A stretch of DNA of 64,000 nucleotides from Xylophilus rhododendri (GCF_009906855.1 NZ_CP047650.1:3720001-3784000); one strand, 5' to 3'. Counted from the stretch's first letter, positions 26,368 to 37,840 are shown. Numbers and translations: made by a program. The notes: a model not told the origin generated them from the letters alone.

Positions 26368-26985
26368 ATGCTCACCGTCAACAAACTCATGCCCCAGGGC
26401 AAGGGCCTCGCGCCCGTGCTGCTCAAACGCGCCGCCACCGTCGAACTCGACTGGGACGTGCGCCAGAAGAGCCGCTTCGATGCCGAGGACTCCACCGGCC
26501 GGCGCCTGGGCGTCTTCCTGCCGCGCGGCACGCTGGTGCGGGGCGGCGACGTGCTGGTGGCCGAAGACGGCTCGCTGGTGCGGGTGATCGCGGCGCCGCA
26601 ATCGGTGCTGCGCATCACGCCCTGCGCCAACCACGGCAGTCCCTTCGACCTGGTGCGGGCGGCCTACCACCTGGGCAACCGGCATGTGCAGATCGAACTC
26701 ACGCCCACGCACCTGAAGATCGAGCCGGACCATGTGCTGGCCGACATGCTGCGGGCCATGCATCTCATCGTGAACGAGGCGCGTGAAGGCTTCGAGCCCG
26801 AGGGCGGCGCGTATGCGGCGGGCGGGCATTCGCACGGCCATGACAAGGCGCACGGCCACGACCATGGTCACGACCACGGTCATGAAGCCCATGTCCACGG
26901 CCCCGACTGCGGCCATGACCATCACGATCACCACGACCATGCCGCCGCGCCAGCGGTCGTGCACTTCCACACCAGGCGCCCTTGA
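26368..26985 (+). CDS. ureE: Urease accessory nickel chaperone UreE with long His-rich tail
   Basis: This 205-residue metallochaperone hands Ni2+ to UreG. The N-terminal UreE domain is followed by the Ni-binding domain ([24 protein letters not shown]). A tail of about 55 residues then contains some two dozen histidines in [15 protein letters not shown] runs. The tail suggests nickel storage as well as delivery. The ATG at 26368 is chosen from homology; the frame is open upstream. The stop overlaps ureF. Confidence 0.95.
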   Translation: MLTVNKLMPQGKGLAPVLLKRAATVELDWDVRQKSRFDAEDSTGRRLGVFLPRGTLVRGGDVLVAEDGSLVRVIAAPQSVLRITPCANHGSPFDLVRAAYHLGNRHVQIELTPTHLKIEPDHVLADMLRAMHLIVNEAREGFEPEGGAYAAGGHSHGHDKAHGHDHGHDHGHEAHVHGPDCGHDHHDHHDHAAAPAVVHFHTRRP

Positions 26986-27656
26986 CCGCCTTCACCCCCG
27001 GCCTGCTGCAGCTGATCTGGCTGGCCTCGCCGGCCCTGCCGGTGGGCGGCTTCTCCTATTCCGAGGGGCTGGAAGCGGCGGTCGAATGGGCCGGCGTGAA
27101 CGACGAGGCCAAGGCCGCAGACTGGATCTCCGGCCAGCTGCAGCTGAGCCTGGCCCGCTGCGACCTGCCGGTGCTGCTGCAGGCCGTGACGGCCGCGCGC
27201 GCGGACGACGGCCCCCGCCTGCGCCAGCTCGATGCCTGGGTGCGCCAGACCCGCGAGACCAGCGAGCTGCGCCTGCAGACCGAGCAGATGGGCCGCTCGC
27301 TGGCCGACTGGCTGCGCGGCCTGCACCCCGAGGACGCGGCCCTGCTCGCCGGCTGGCAGCCCAGCTATCCGGTGGCCTTCGCCGTCGCGGCCGCCCGCAC
27401 GCAGGCCAGTGCCCAGGACATCGCCGCCGCCTTCTGTTTCGGCTGGGCCGAGACCATGGTGCAGACGGCGATCAAGGCCGTGCCCCTGGGCCAGAGCGCC
27501 GGCCAGCGCATGCTGGGCCGGCTGGCCGGGGAGATCCCCGCCGCGCTGGCCCATGCCGCCACGCTCGACGACGACAGCCGCCAGGCGCTCAGCCCCATGC
27601 TGGCCATCCTGTCGGCGCGCCACGAAAACCAGTATTCCCGTCTCTTTCGCAGCTGA
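26982..27656 (+). CDS. ureF: Urease accessory protein UreF
   Basis: This 224-residue all-helical protein bridges UreD and UreG in the activation complex. [21 protein letters not shown] is the family start (key residues PxGxFxxSxGLE), and [21 protein letters not shown] is typical further on. The TTG start overlaps the ureE stop (TTGA), which couples the two. Confidence 0.95.
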   Translation: MTAFTPGLLQLIWLASPALPVGGFSYSEGLEAAVEWAGVNDEAKAADWISGQLQLSLARCDLPVLLQAVTAARADDGPRLRQLDAWVRQTRETSELRLQTEQMGRSLADWLRGLHPEDAALLAGWQPSYPVAFAVAAARTQASAQDIAAAFCFGWAETMVQTAIKAVPLGQSAGQRMLGRLAGEIPAALAHAATLDDDSRQALSPMLAILSARHENQYSRLFRS

Positions 27657-27667
27657 AGCACCGCACC

Positions 27668-28315
<648 letters not shown>

Positions 28316-28326
28316 GCCCCGTCACT

Positions 28327-29637
28327 TCACTGCGCCGGTGTGCGCAGGAAGTTCCAGGGCATGTGGGCCAGCATGTCCTGCTGCATCTGGATCTGGCGGT
28401 AGAGGTGGCGCGCCAGGGCCGGCGGCTTGTGCGAGAGCAGGCCCTCGGGCGTCTGCTGGACCATGGCGAAGCCGCGGCGCAGCAGCAGCCATTGCAGCAG
28501 CGCGGTGGCGGTCAGGCCGCCGTCGCCGAAGAAGTCCTCGCGGTGCAGCTCGCAGCACAGGGTGGCGATGATCCCGCAGCGCTGCAGCTCCTGGTCGGCG
28601 GCGCAGTCGGCCATGCGGCGCTCGTACTGGGCCAGGAGTTCGCCCATCTGCTCCATCCGCACCGAGGACAGCACGGGCGCATCCGGCAGGTGGATGTGGC
28701 AGGCCAGCATCTGGCGCATCTGGTTCAGCCATTCGGTGCTGACTTCCGGCTGGCGGCTGTCATGCCAGCCGCGCAGGATCAGTGTCATCACCTGGCAGGC
28801 CGCGGCGATGGAGCCCGGATGCATCACCTCGTAGGGCCGGAACTGGGTCGAGGGCTCGAAGCTCGCGCCCGCGCCGCGCTCGGCCAGGTAGCAGTGGCGC
28901 AGCGGCGCGTAATAGAAGTAGGTGCAGGCGCTGCCGGCCAGGGCGTGCAGGGCGCTGTCGGCATTGGCCAGCTGCACCAGGGTGAGGTCGGTGGGGCAGG
29001 CCAGCTCCACGCTGCGGTGGCGCAGGCGCAGGTCGCGCAGGGTCTCCAGCAGGATGCGCTGGCAGTCATGGCCGCGCACCAGGCCGTCGAGGTAGAGCCG
29101 GGCGATGCGGTCGAAGGCGGCCTCGCAGGCGGTGTCCGAGCGCGCCGGCGCGGGCAGGCTGCGGTTGGCTTCCAGCATCTCCAGCAGCTGGCGGTAGGCA
29201 TCGACCAGCACGATCTTGCGCACCCGGCACAGGTCCAGGCCGCCGATGAACAGGCCTTCCAGCAGATGTTCGTACCAGTCGTGCTGCGCGGCGTTCAGCG
29301 GCTCGATGCCGATGGACGCGATGGCCTGCGCATCGAGCTTCTGCTCGTGCAGGTGCCTGCCGCCGCAGCGCAGCAGGTCGTGCAGGGTCTGCTCGATCGG
29401 CCAGCTGCTGTCGTAGTGGCGGTCGGCCAGGTCGGTCTCGGTGGCGGAGCGCCCGCGCAGGGCGTGGGCCTGGACGATGGAGCAGAGGTGGTTCAGCGGG
29501 GGCGGCTCCTGCGGGGCCCGCTCCGGCTCGGGTTCGGGCTCGGCGGGCGGCGGGGCATGGACCACCAGCGGGCTGTCGCGGCCGGTGGGTACGCAGCACA
29601 GCATGTCCTTGAAGTGGGGATGCAGGAGGTCGTGCAT
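28327..29637 (-). CDS. Unknown 436-residue protein, candidate type III effector
   Basis: I do not recognise this protein. The first 45 residues (MHDLLHPHFKDMLCCV then Pro/Glu-rich) look disordered; the rest is helix-rich with many cysteines, and it has no signal peptide or membrane helix. An exact PIP box with CAGCAT -10 lies upstream. The frame is open to 29709, but the start I use is ATG 29637, because the longer form would begin at the edge of the PIP box and upstream of the expected transcript start. The operon upstream ends 116 nt away, so this gene has its own promoter. Confidence 0.75.
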   Translation of the reverse strand: MHDLLHPHFKDMLCCVPTGRDSPLVVHAPPPAEPEPEPERAPQEPPPLNHLCSIVQAHALRGRSATETDLADRHYDSSWPIEQTLHDLLRCGGRHLHEQKLDAQAIASIGIEPLNAAQHDWYEHLLEGLFIGGLDLCRVRKIVLVDAYRQLLEMLEANRSLPAPARSDTACEAAFDRIARLYLDGLVRGHDCQRILLETLRDLRLRHRSVELACPTDLTLVQLANADSALHALAGSACTYFYYAPLRHCYLAERGAGASFEPSTQFRPYEVMHPGSIAAACQVMTLILRGWHDSRQPEVSTEWLNQMRQMLACHIHLPDAPVLSSVRMEQMGELLAQYERRMADCAADQELQRCGIIATLCCELHREDFFGDGGLTATALLQWLLLRRGFAMVQQTPEGLLSHKPPALARHLYRQIQMQQDMLAHMPWNFLRTPAQ

Positions 29638-29707
29638 GGGACGGGCGCGGACGCGCGGGGTGGAGGTGCCATGCTGCGGCCGGCGCCGCGCGAGCGCAGC
29701 GCCGCCC

Positions 29708-29732
29708 ACGAATGCCTGGGCCCACGGCCGAA
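29708..29732 (-). promoter_or_regulatory. PIP box (exact) with -10
   Basis: Minus strand TTCGG-N15-TTCGT with CAGCAT at 29676-29671. It lies 71 nt upstream of ATG 29637. The half-sites are identical to those of the elements at 49436-49460 and 51332-51356. Confidence 0.65.
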
Positions 29733-29752
29733 TGCCGGCGGGCCGGCCGGAC

Positions 29753-31003
29753 TCAGCCGGCCCGCGGGCCTGCGGCTGCCTGCGCGAGGATGCGGCAGAC
29801 CGATTCGAAGCGCGCCTCGTCCAGCCAGGGGCTGTTGCTCAGCGCCAGCAGCCGCGCGGCCAGGTCGCGGGTGTGGGGCAGCGCACCGGGGTCGGCGGGC
29901 GGCACCACGCCGGCATAACGTTCGTAGTCCGGCAGGGCCGAGACGAAGGGCAGCGAGATGCCGCAGCCTGCGCCCCAAAGCGCCTGCAGCGCCCGTTCGC
30001 GCGCGGCGGCATCGGGCATCAGCAGCAGCAGCACCGGCCAGGTGCCCGCGGCACCGGTGACGGCCGGGCTGTCGCGCAACACCTTCACGCCGGGCGCCAA
30101 GGTGGCCAGCCGAGCCGCACGGCGGCGTCCGCGTTCGGCGCCTTCGGCCAGGAAGGCCGGCAGCCGCGGCAGCGCCCGCACGCCGACGGCGCGGCGCCAG
30201 CGGCCCACCGTGTGCATGGGGATGTCGGCATCGAAATCGTCGCCGGCCGCGGCCACCCGGTCGCCCCGCGCCAGCGCCTTGCGCAGGCCGGCGCCATAGG
30301 CCATGCGCATGCGTTCGGGGCGGTACAGCGCGGCATAGGCCAGCAGCTCGGCGCTGCGCCGCAGTTCCCAGCCGACGCGGCGCGGCGCCAGCTCGGCCGA
30401 GACCTCGCGCAGCAGGGCACGCAGGGCCGGATCGCGGGCGATCAGCACGCCGCCCTCGAAGAGCGTCAGGCCCTTGCCCACGGCCAGGCTGAAGAAGGCG
30501 ATGTCGCTGTCCGTGCCCACGCTGCGGCGTCCCACCTTGGCGCCCAGGGCCTGGGCCGCGTCCTCGATGACGAAGGCGCCCACCGCACGCGCGGCGATGC
30601 GGGCGGCGGCGGCATCGACCACCCGGCCACCCAGGTGGGTGGGCACGATGGCGAGTGTGTCCGGCCCGCACAGCGCCGCCAGCGCAACCGGGTCCAGGTC
30701 GAGCGAGCCGGGCGCCAGGTCGCAGAGCGCCAGGCGCAGGCCGCAGCGGGCCACGGCCAGGGCGACCAGCGGGCAGGTGTAGCCCGGCACGATCACGGTC
30801 TGGCGGCCGGGCGCCATGCGCTGCAGCGCGGTCAGCGCGATCACCAGCGCCGAGGTGCCGGAGCATTCCAGCTGCACCTGCGGCACGCCGAGGTGGCGCG
30901 CCAGGGCGGATTCCAGGCCGGCATCGCCGCCCCAGCGCAGGTCCGACCGCAGCAGCGGCAGGCCGGCGGTGGGGGGAACGTCGAAAGGCGGCTTAACGCT
31001 CAT
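29753..31003 (-). CDS. DegT/DnrJ/EryC1/StrS-family aminotransferase
   Basis: This 416-residue PLP enzyme is related to sugar aminotransferases such as ArnB. It shows VIVPGYTCPLVALAV, VIEDAAQALGAKVGRR and a candidate PLP lysine in FSLAVGKGLTLFEGG. It is the last gene of a nine-gene operon and overlaps the preceding small-transporter gene by 11 nt. Together with the two small membrane proteins it recalls the arnB-arnE-arnF logic of amino-sugar lipid modification. The true substrate is unknown. Confidence 0.85.
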   Translation of the reverse strand: MSVKPPFDVPPTAGLPLLRSDLRWGGDAGLESALARHLGVPQVQLECSGTSALVIALTALQRMAPGRQTVIVPGYTCPLVALAVARCGLRLALCDLAPGSLDLDPVALAALCGPDTLAIVPTHLGGRVVDAAAARIAARAVGAFVIEDAAQALGAKVGRRSVGTDSDIAFFSLAVGKGLTLFEGGVLIARDPALRALLREVSAELAPRRVGWELRRSAELLAYAALYRPERMRMAYGAGLRKALARGDRVAAAGDDFDADIPMHTVGRWRRAVGVRALPRLPAFLAEGAERGRRRAARLATLAPGVKVLRDSPAVTGAAGTWPVLLLLMPDAAARERALQALWGAGCGISLPFVSALPDYERYAGVVPPADPGALPHTRDLAARLLALSNSPWLDEARFESVCRILAQAAAGPRAG

Positions 31004-31406
31004 GGGCCAGCGCGGCCGCGCCGGTGGCCTCGTCCTCGTCCGTCTCGGAGACCGCCAGGCAGCCGATGCCGGCCACGATCAGCAGCCCGCCGGCGATCTG
31101 CGGCCAGCCGATGGTCTCGCCGAACAGCCACACCGACAGCGCCAGCACCGACACGATCTCCAGGTGCGAGGCCGCGAAGGCCGGCCCGATGGGCGCATGC
31201 TTGAGCAAAGTCATCCAGGTGAAGAAGGCCCCCACGTAGCCGACGAAGGCGCCGTAGATCCAGGGCTGGCTGAACACCCGCGCCAGCCAGGCGGTGTTCA
31301 TTTCCAGCGGCAGGGCATGCATGCCGGCCGTCTTGAAGCTGAGCTGGGCCAGGGTGTCGAAGGCCATCAGCACCAGGAAGCCGATGACGTAGAAGCTTTT
31401 CTTCAT
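30993..31406 (-). CDS. Small EamA/SMR-like membrane protein (second of a pair)
   Basis: This 137-residue protein has four predicted membrane helices in the SMR/EamA half-transporter pattern. It starts MKKSFYVIGFLVLMAFDTLAQ, carries LKHAPIGPAFAASHLEIV in the third helix region and has an acidic tail. Its start overlaps the previous gene's stop (ATGA). Pairs like this work as heterodimers, for example ArnE/ArnF flippases. Confidence 0.82.
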   Translation of the reverse strand: MKKSFYVIGFLVLMAFDTLAQLSFKTAGMHALPLEMNTAWLARVFSQPWIYGAFVGYVGAFFTWMTLLKHAPIGPAFAASHLEIVSVLALSVWLFGETIGWPQIAGGLLIVAGIGCLAVSETDEDEATGAAALAHER

Positions 31407-31762
31407 CCCGGCAGCCCCACCACCGCCACGCCGACCGACACCAGCAGGATGCCGGCCACCCGCATCCTCGAGAGCTTCTCGCGGAACAGGATGCGGCCGG
31501 CGATCATGATGGCCACGATGTTGATCGAGCCCAGCAGCACGCCCTCGGACAATGGCACCAGCGACAGGAAGGCCAGCCACACCAGGAACTCGATCACATA
31601 GCAGGCCACGCCGATCCACAGCCAGGGCCGCGCCGCCATGAAGCGCCAGCGCGCCAGGCCGTCGCCGGCCAGCGGGTCGCCGGCGGCCGCCTTGAAAGCC
31701 AGCTGGCCGCCGCTGTCCACCAGCACGTTCAACACCCAGAGCACGGCCACCAGGGGCGTCAC
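31403..31762 (-). CDS. Small EamA/SMR-like membrane protein (first of a pair)
   Basis: This 119-residue protein has four predicted membrane helices. It has the same layout as its neighbour (VLVDSGGQLAFKAAAG matches FDTLAQLSFKTAG). The GTG start at 31762 overlaps the hydrolase stop (GTGA). The pair is likely to act as a heterodimeric flippase or exporter for an amine- or lipid-linked substrate; this is inferred. Confidence 0.78.
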   Translation of the reverse strand: MTPLVAVLWVLNVLVDSGGQLAFKAAAGDPLAGDGLARWRFMAARPWLWIGVACYVIEFLVWLAFLSLVPLSEGVLLGSINIVAIMIAGRILFREKLSRMRVAGILLVSVGVAVVGLPG

Positions 31763-32694
31763 GCCGCGTCCTTCTGCGGGCGGGCGGCCTCGGCCAGGCC
31801 CTGCACGAAGGCCACGGTGGCGCGGATCACGGTGCGCCGTTCGCGGTCCACGGTGACCATGTGGTAGCTGTCGTCCAGCAGCACCAGTTCGACCGGTGCG
31901 TGCTTCACGCCGTCCACGATCTGGCGGGCATTGGCCACGTCGGCGATGTCGTCCTCGCGGGCATGCACCACCAGCACCGGCGCACGCACGGTGGACAGGC
32001 GCGACAGCACCCGCCGCGCCAGCCCGCGCATCTCCACCACCGACCACCAGGGGTTGCCCGGCAGCCCGGCGGCGGCGCTGTCGCCGGCATGCATCTGGGC
32101 GACGATCTGGCGGCGCAGGGCTTCGTCCTTGATGCCGTAGGGCGGCTGTTCCATGAAGACCCGGTGCCGGCCTATGCCCAGCGCCCGGAAGATCGGCAGC
32201 AGCACGTCGCCCATGCGGGTGTAGAAGGGCATGCTCCAGCCGTCGTAGCGGAAGGTCGCCGACAACGCCGCCACGCCGCAGACCAGTTCCGGCCGTTCCT
32301 CGGCCAGGGCCAGGGAGAGCACCGCGCCCATCGACAGGCCGGCCACCACCAGGCGGTCGACCTGCGCGGACAGGCGCTCGGCGCCGGCTTCGACGCTGGC
32401 ATACCAGTCCTGCCAGCGGGTGGCCAGCAGGTCGTCCATGTCGCCGCAATGACCGGCCAGCTGCACCGCATAGACGGTGAAGCCGGCCTTGTTGAGACCG
32501 CGCGCCAGCAGGCGCATCTCGTTGGGGGTGCCGGTCAGGCCGTGGATCAGCAGCACGCCGGTGCGGCCGTTCGCGCCCTGGCCGGGCATGAAGAATTCGT
32601 GCGGTGTCACGCACACGGCCTCCAAAGCGCTGGCGGCGAAGCCTGCGTCGTCGTTGGCCGCGGTGTCCCGCGCGATGTTGAGGGCGGCGCTCAT
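31759..32694 (-). CDS. Alpha/beta hydrolase (carboxylesterase/lysophospholipase-like)
   Basis: This 311-residue serine hydrolase has VLLIHGLTGTPNEMR (oxyanion region), VAGLSMGAVLSLALA (nucleophile elbow), VLVVHAREDDIAD (acid) and LDDSYHMVTVD (His). This matches the carboxylesterase Est30/monoacylglycerol lipase group. ATG 32694 is preferred over a longer upstream frame. It lies 7 nt after the HAD gene and overlaps the next gene. Confidence 0.87.
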   Translation of the reverse strand: MSAALNIARDTAANDDAGFAASALEAVCVTPHEFFMPGQGANGRTGVLLIHGLTGTPNEMRLLARGLNKAGFTVYAVQLAGHCGDMDDLLATRWQDWYASVEAGAERLSAQVDRLVVAGLSMGAVLSLALAEERPELVCGVAALSATFRYDGWSMPFYTRMGDVLLPIFRALGIGRHRVFMEQPPYGIKDEALRRQIVAQMHAGDSAAAGLPGNPWWSVVEMRGLARRVLSRLSTVRAPVLVVHAREDDIADVANARQIVDGVKHAPVELVLLDDSYHMVTVDRERRTVIRATVAFVQGLAEAARPQKDAA

Positions 32695-32701
32695 TCGCCG
32701 C

Positions 32702-33472
32702 TCATGCCGCCATGCTGGCGGCCGTCCGCATGCTGACGGTGGCCGGCAGCAGGGCAAGCGCTTCGCCGAAGTCGGCGTACTCCGCGTGCGGAATGCCCCG
32801 GCTGCGGCAGTAGTCGATCAGCTTGTACTTGGCGAAGACGAAGTCGGCCTTGCCCGAGACGCAGAAGTCCGAGGTGCTGTCGCCCACGAAGAGCACGCGG
32901 CCGCCGGTGTCCTGCGCGGTGGCGGCGCGTTCGCACTTGCAGTTGCCGCTAGCGCGCACGCAGGCGGCATTGGCATGGGGCGACTGCAGCTGCCAGCTGC
33001 GCGCGCCGGTCTGCACCAGGCGGTTGGCGTACACCGGCAAATCGCCCAGGCCGTGCAGGGTGAGCACGGTGGAGATGCAGTGGTCGATGCCGTCGCTCAC
33101 CACCTGCACCGGCAGGCCCATGGCGCGGGCGGCGCGGGCAAACGCCGCGAAGTGCGGATCGACCTGGATGGTGGCCAGGTGGGCCTGCAGCTCGGCCAGC
33201 GACATGTCGAGCAGGGCGACCTGGCCCTTCATGCATTCGCGCGAGCCGATCTCGCCGCGCTCCCAGGCGTCTTCCAGTTCCTGCCAGCCGGGCTTGCCGA
33301 AGCGGTTGAGCAGGGAGTCGGTCACGTCCTCCACGCTGATGGTGCCGTCGAAGTCGCACTGGATGGTCCAGGGCGCGTTGGCGGGCGCGGCCTGGCGGGC
33401 GGCGGGCGCGATGGGGATGGAACGGCGCATCACGGAAGCGGCGGACGAAGCGGAAGCAAGCAAGTCATTCAT
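32702..33472 (-). CDS. HAD-IB family phosphatase (MtnX/SerB-like)
   Basis: This 256-residue phosphatase has the DFDGTIS nucleophile motif (DxDGT), VVSDGI for motif II and FVGDSTSDFCVSGKAD for motif IV. A Cys-rich insertion (CVRASGNCKCE) sits before motif IV. Substrates of this subfamily are small phospho-metabolites or phospholipid headgroup intermediates. Its start overlaps the HlyD stop by 8 nt, tying an enzyme gene into an exporter operon. Confidence 0.87.
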   Translation of the reverse strand: MNDLLASASSAASVMRRSIPIAPAARQAAPANAPWTIQCDFDGTISVEDVTDSLLNRFGKPGWQELEDAWERGEIGSRECMKGQVALLDMSLAELQAHLATIQVDPHFAAFARAARAMGLPVQVVSDGIDHCISTVLTLHGLGDLPVYANRLVQTGARSWQLQSPHANAACVRASGNCKCERAATAQDTGGRVLFVGDSTSDFCVSGKADFVFAKYKLIDYCRSRGIPHAEYADFGEALALLPATVSMRTAASMAA

Positions 33473-34423
33473 GGAAATTCACCCTGACGTTCTGGCCGAC
33501 GCGCCATGCGCCGGCTTCCTGCGCGCCCGCGGCGGGCGCCTGATCGAAAACGAGAAAACAGTCGACCACCCGCTGGCCGGCGCGCGGCGCGCTGCCGTCG
33601 TCGTCGAGCCGGGTGGCGCCCATCACCGAGGCCACGCGGACCACCTTGGCACGGCGCGGCGCGGCGCTGGCGCCGGCCGTGCTGTCGATGCTCACGTCGG
33701 CCGACATGCCGGTGCGCACCGCCGCGGCGAAGCTTTCGTTGAGTTCGGCGCGCACCTGCAGCGGCCGGTTCGGCAGCAGCACCAGCAGCGTGCGGCCGGA
33801 CTGGGTCTCCAGATGGGCGCCGGTGTGCACGGCCACACGCACCACGCTGCCATCGACCGGCGAGCCCAGCGACAGGCGGGCGACCAGGGCCTGCGACTGC
33901 GCCAGCTTGCGGGCGGCGACCTGGGTTTCGGCGGTGGCCACGGCGACGGCGGCCTCGAGTTCGCGGGCGGCCTGCTGGGCATCGTCGGCGCGCTGGCGGT
34001 CCAGGCCGCCGGCGGCAGCGGCTTCGGCCAGGCGGGCGGCGTACTGGCGCGCGGCCGGCAGCTTCACCGCCTGGGCCTGCTGGCGGGCCTGGGCGGCCTT
34101 GAGTTCGGCCTCGGCCACGGCGCTGTCCTGGCGGGCGGCATCGGCGGCCAGGCGCAACAGCACCTGGCCCTTCTTCACCGTGTCGCCCTCGGCGACGTTG
34201 ACGGCTTCCACCAGGCCATCGGCCGGCGCGGAGAGTTCGACCAGGCCGCCCTGCACCTCGACCTTGCCGCGGGCGATGGCCACGCTGCGCGCGCCGGCCG
34301 CCGGGGCTTGCGCCTGGGCCTGGGCGGAGGCGATCGCCGCATTGCGTTCGTTGCAGCCGGCCAGCAGCAACGGCAGGGTCAACAGGAGAGTCAGGGCGCC
34401 GCGGACGGGCGTCTGGGAAATGT

Positions 34424-34427
<4 letters not shown>
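33465..34427 (-). CDS. HlyD/MacA-type periplasmic adaptor, probable lipoprotein
   Basis: This 320-residue membrane-fusion protein has a lipoprotein signal ending LLLAGC (about residues 22-27). A lipoyl-type half (VEAVNVAEGDTVKKGQVLLR), an alpha-helical hairpin and the matching half (GSPVDGSVVRVAVHTGAHLE) follow. It should link the inner-membrane ABC pump to the TolC-type channel. The GTG start at 34427 overlaps the ATPase stop (GTGA). Confidence 0.88.
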
Positions 34428-35208
<781 letters not shown>

Positions 35209-35212
<4 letters not shown>

Positions 35213-36342
35213 CGCAGCAGCTCCGCCGGATCGGCGCGCAGCAGGCCGCGCATGGCCAGCAGCCCCGACACCAGGGCCAGCACCGCCACGATGGCGCCGC
35301 ACAGCAGCGACACCTTCAGGCTCATGGCCACCGGCACGTCCTGGGTGCCGGCCAGGGCCAGCAGGGCGGCGCTCATCAGCGCGGCCATCAACAGGCCCAG
35401 TCCGCCGACCCAGCAGGCCTGCTCGACCACCACCCGGCCCAGCGCCGCCATGCTGGCGCCCAGCGCATGCAGCACCGCGTATTCGCGCGAGGAGCCCGCC
35501 ACCACGCCCATCAGCGACTGGCTGGTGACCACCGCGCCCACCACACACACGATGACCGCCATGAACAGCACCGCCACGCCGGCGCCGGTGCCGAACAGCC
35601 AGTAATGCTGCGAGCGGCGGGCGAACTGCTCGGCGGTCCAGGCCTCGAAGGGGCCGAAGGCGGCATCGGGGCGCAGGCGCTGGCGCACCGCGTCGGCATC
35701 GGCACCGGGGCGCACCCGGGCGACGTAGTAGGTGGCGCCGGCCGGCGCGTCGTGGCCGGCGATGCGGCGGGCGGTGTCGATCGAGGCCAGCACGTTCACG
35801 CCGCCCAGCGCCCGCAGGCCGGGCAGCGCGGCAATCACCGTCACCGGCTGGTTGCCGATGTTGCCGCTGCCGCCGATGGCCACGCCGAGCTGGTCCAGGT
35901 CGGCCCGGTCCACGATCACCGCGCCGGGCTCGTCCAGGCGCTGGCGCAGGCCGCGCGGCAGGAGTTCCGAGAACAGCATGCCCTCGGCCTGGGTGCGGAT
36001 GCCCGACACATAGACCGAGACGCCGCCACCGTGGCTGCCGGCCGCATGCCAGTCGCCTTCGACCCAGAGATAGGGCTCGACATCGGCCACGTCCGCATCG
36101 CTGCGCAGGCGCATCTCCACGTCGGGCGAGACGGCCCGGCCGAAACTCACGCTCTGCGTGCCCGGATAGCCGGCCCAGATGTCGGCCGAGGATGCGCTGA
36201 CGTACAGAGCCGCGCTTTCGAAAATGCCCAGCACCAGCGCCGCCTGCACCGTCAGCAGCACGCCGGAGAAACCCAGCGCGAAGACGGCCGGCAGGAAGCG
36301 GCGCCATTCGTGCAGCAGTGTCTTGCGGGCCAGGGCGATCAT
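35209..36342 (-). CDS. FtsX-like ABC permease (DevC/MacB type)
   Basis: A 377-residue inner-membrane protein with one helix near residues 15-40, a large periplasmic domain (to about 245) and three C-terminal helices, as in DevC and LolE-type subunits. The periplasmic part has SVSFGRAVSPDVEMRLR. It overlaps the genes on both sides by 4 nt (ATGA). It uses the mechanical transmission mode known for MacB-type pumps. Confidence 0.88.
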
Positions 36343-37775
36343 CGCGGGCCGTCCTGCGAAACCTGCTCGGCCGCCGGCAACGGCGCGCCGCCGAGGGCCT
36401 TGTACAGGTCGACGAAGGCCAGGGCCTGGGCCGCCTGGGCGCCGCTGCGCTCGGCCTCGGCCTGCAGCGCGGCGCGGTCGAAAGCGAGCTGCTCGTATTC
36501 GCTGGCCAGGCCGCTGGCCAGCAGGCTGCGCTGCGAACGTGCCCGGCGCTTCTGCGCGGCCGAGGCGTCGGTCAGCCGGGCCAGGCGCTCGCGCTGCTGT
36601 TCCAGGGCGGACAGGGCGACCTCGGCTTCCGAGACGCCTTGCAGCACCGTCTGGCGGTAGCTCAGCAGGCTGGCCTGCAGGGCTTCGTCCTTGGCATCGG
36701 CGCGGGCGCGGCGCTGGCCCCAGTCGAACAGCGGCAGGTCGATGAAGGGGCCGACGGCCGGCACCTGGTTGCTGGAGGTGCGCCGGTTCTGGGTGATGTT
36801 GAAGGCGTACAGGAAGGAGGCGCCGAAGGAGACGCGCGGATACAGCTCGGCCTGCGCCACGCCCGCTTCGCCGGCCGCCTGCAGCACGGCGGCTTCGGCC
36901 TGGCGCACATCGGGGCGGGTGCGCAGCAGGTCGGCCGGCAACTGGTCGATGGCGACCGGGCCCAGGGTGGGCAGGGCGGCGGCTTCGCTCCAGGCGGCGT
37001 CGGGCGCGGCGCGGCCGAGCAGCACGGACAGGGCCTGGGAGGCCTGCACCGCGGCCTGGCGGGCGGTGGGCAGCATCGCGGCGGTGCGCGAGCGGCGGGC
37101 GGCGGCTTCCTCGTCCTCGCCGTTCTCGGCGACGCGGCTGCGCAGGCGCGCGGCCGACAGGTCGATGGCGCGGCCGTCCAGGCGCAGCAGATGGTCGAGC
37201 AGCTCGGCCTGGCGCTGGGCGGCGCGCAGCGTCAGGTACTGGTGCACGACTTCGGAAACCACCGAGACACGCGCGGCCTGCAGCGCGGCCTCGCTGCTGT
37301 CGAGTTCGGCCCGGGCCAGGCGCTGGGCGCTTTCGCGCATGCCGAACAGGCCCAGCTCCCAGCTCACGTCCAGGCTGGCGTGCAGGAAGGAGTCGGTGGC
37401 CGAGACGTCCTGCAGGGTGCGCACATTGCCGGAGACGCTGGGCAGATAGGGCGCGTTGCTGCGCTCGGCCAGCCGCCGCGCCTGGCGCAGGCGGCTGCGG
37501 GCCACGGCCACATCGAGGTTCTGCGCCAGGGCCTCATCGACCAGGGCATCGAGGCGCGCATCGCCCAGGTTCTTCCACCAGGACTGCAGCGCCGGCGCCG
37601 CGGCGCCCGGCGGCGTGGCGGGCGCATGCGCCCAGCCGGCCGGCAGGCCGGCGGTGGGCAGCCGCGGCACCGCCGGGCTGGCGCAGCCCGCCAGCAGGCC
37701 AGCCGCCAGGGCGAGCACGGCCAGGCCGCCGCGACGGGCGGGCAGGGCAGGGCAAAAACGCGACGCTGGAAGCAT
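36339..37775 (-). CDS. TolC/NodT-type outer membrane efflux lipoprotein
   Basis: A 478-residue outer-membrane factor of the NodT family. The lipoprotein signal ends LLAGC (about residues 26-30). Two OEP repeats contain long coiled-coil helices (ARSRLRQARRLAERS and LSALEQQRERLARL). ATG 37775 is used because it gives the signal; a 24-residue upstream extension is possible. It is the first gene of the nine-gene operon and is divergent from the two-component system. Confidence 0.9.
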   Translation of the reverse strand: MLPASRFCPALPARRGGLAVLALAAGLLAGCASPAVPRLPTAGLPAGWAHAPATPPGAAAPALQSWWKNLGDARLDALVDEALAQNLDVAVARSRLRQARRLAERSNAPYLPSVSGNVRTLQDVSATDSFLHASLDVSWELGLFGMRESAQRLARAELDSSEAALQAARVSVVSEVVHQYLTLRAAQRQAELLDHLLRLDGRAIDLSAARLRSRVAENGEDEEAAARRSRTAAMLPTARQAAVQASQALSVLLGRAAPDAAWSEAAALPTLGPVAIDQLPADLLRTRPDVRQAEAAVLQAAGEAGVAQAELYPRVSFGASFLYAFNITQNRRTSSNQVPAVGPFIDLPLFDWGQRRARADAKDEALQASLLSYRQTVLQGVSEAEVALSALEQQRERLARLTDASAAQKRRARSQRSLLASGLASEYEQLAFDRAALQAEAERSGAQAAQALAFVDLYKALGGAPLPAAEQVSQDGPR

Positions 37776-37840
37776 TCGGTGCGACGGAAGGGGCGTGGGT
37801 GGGGTTTGCCGGAGCGACCGGCGGGGCGCGAGGCCCGATG

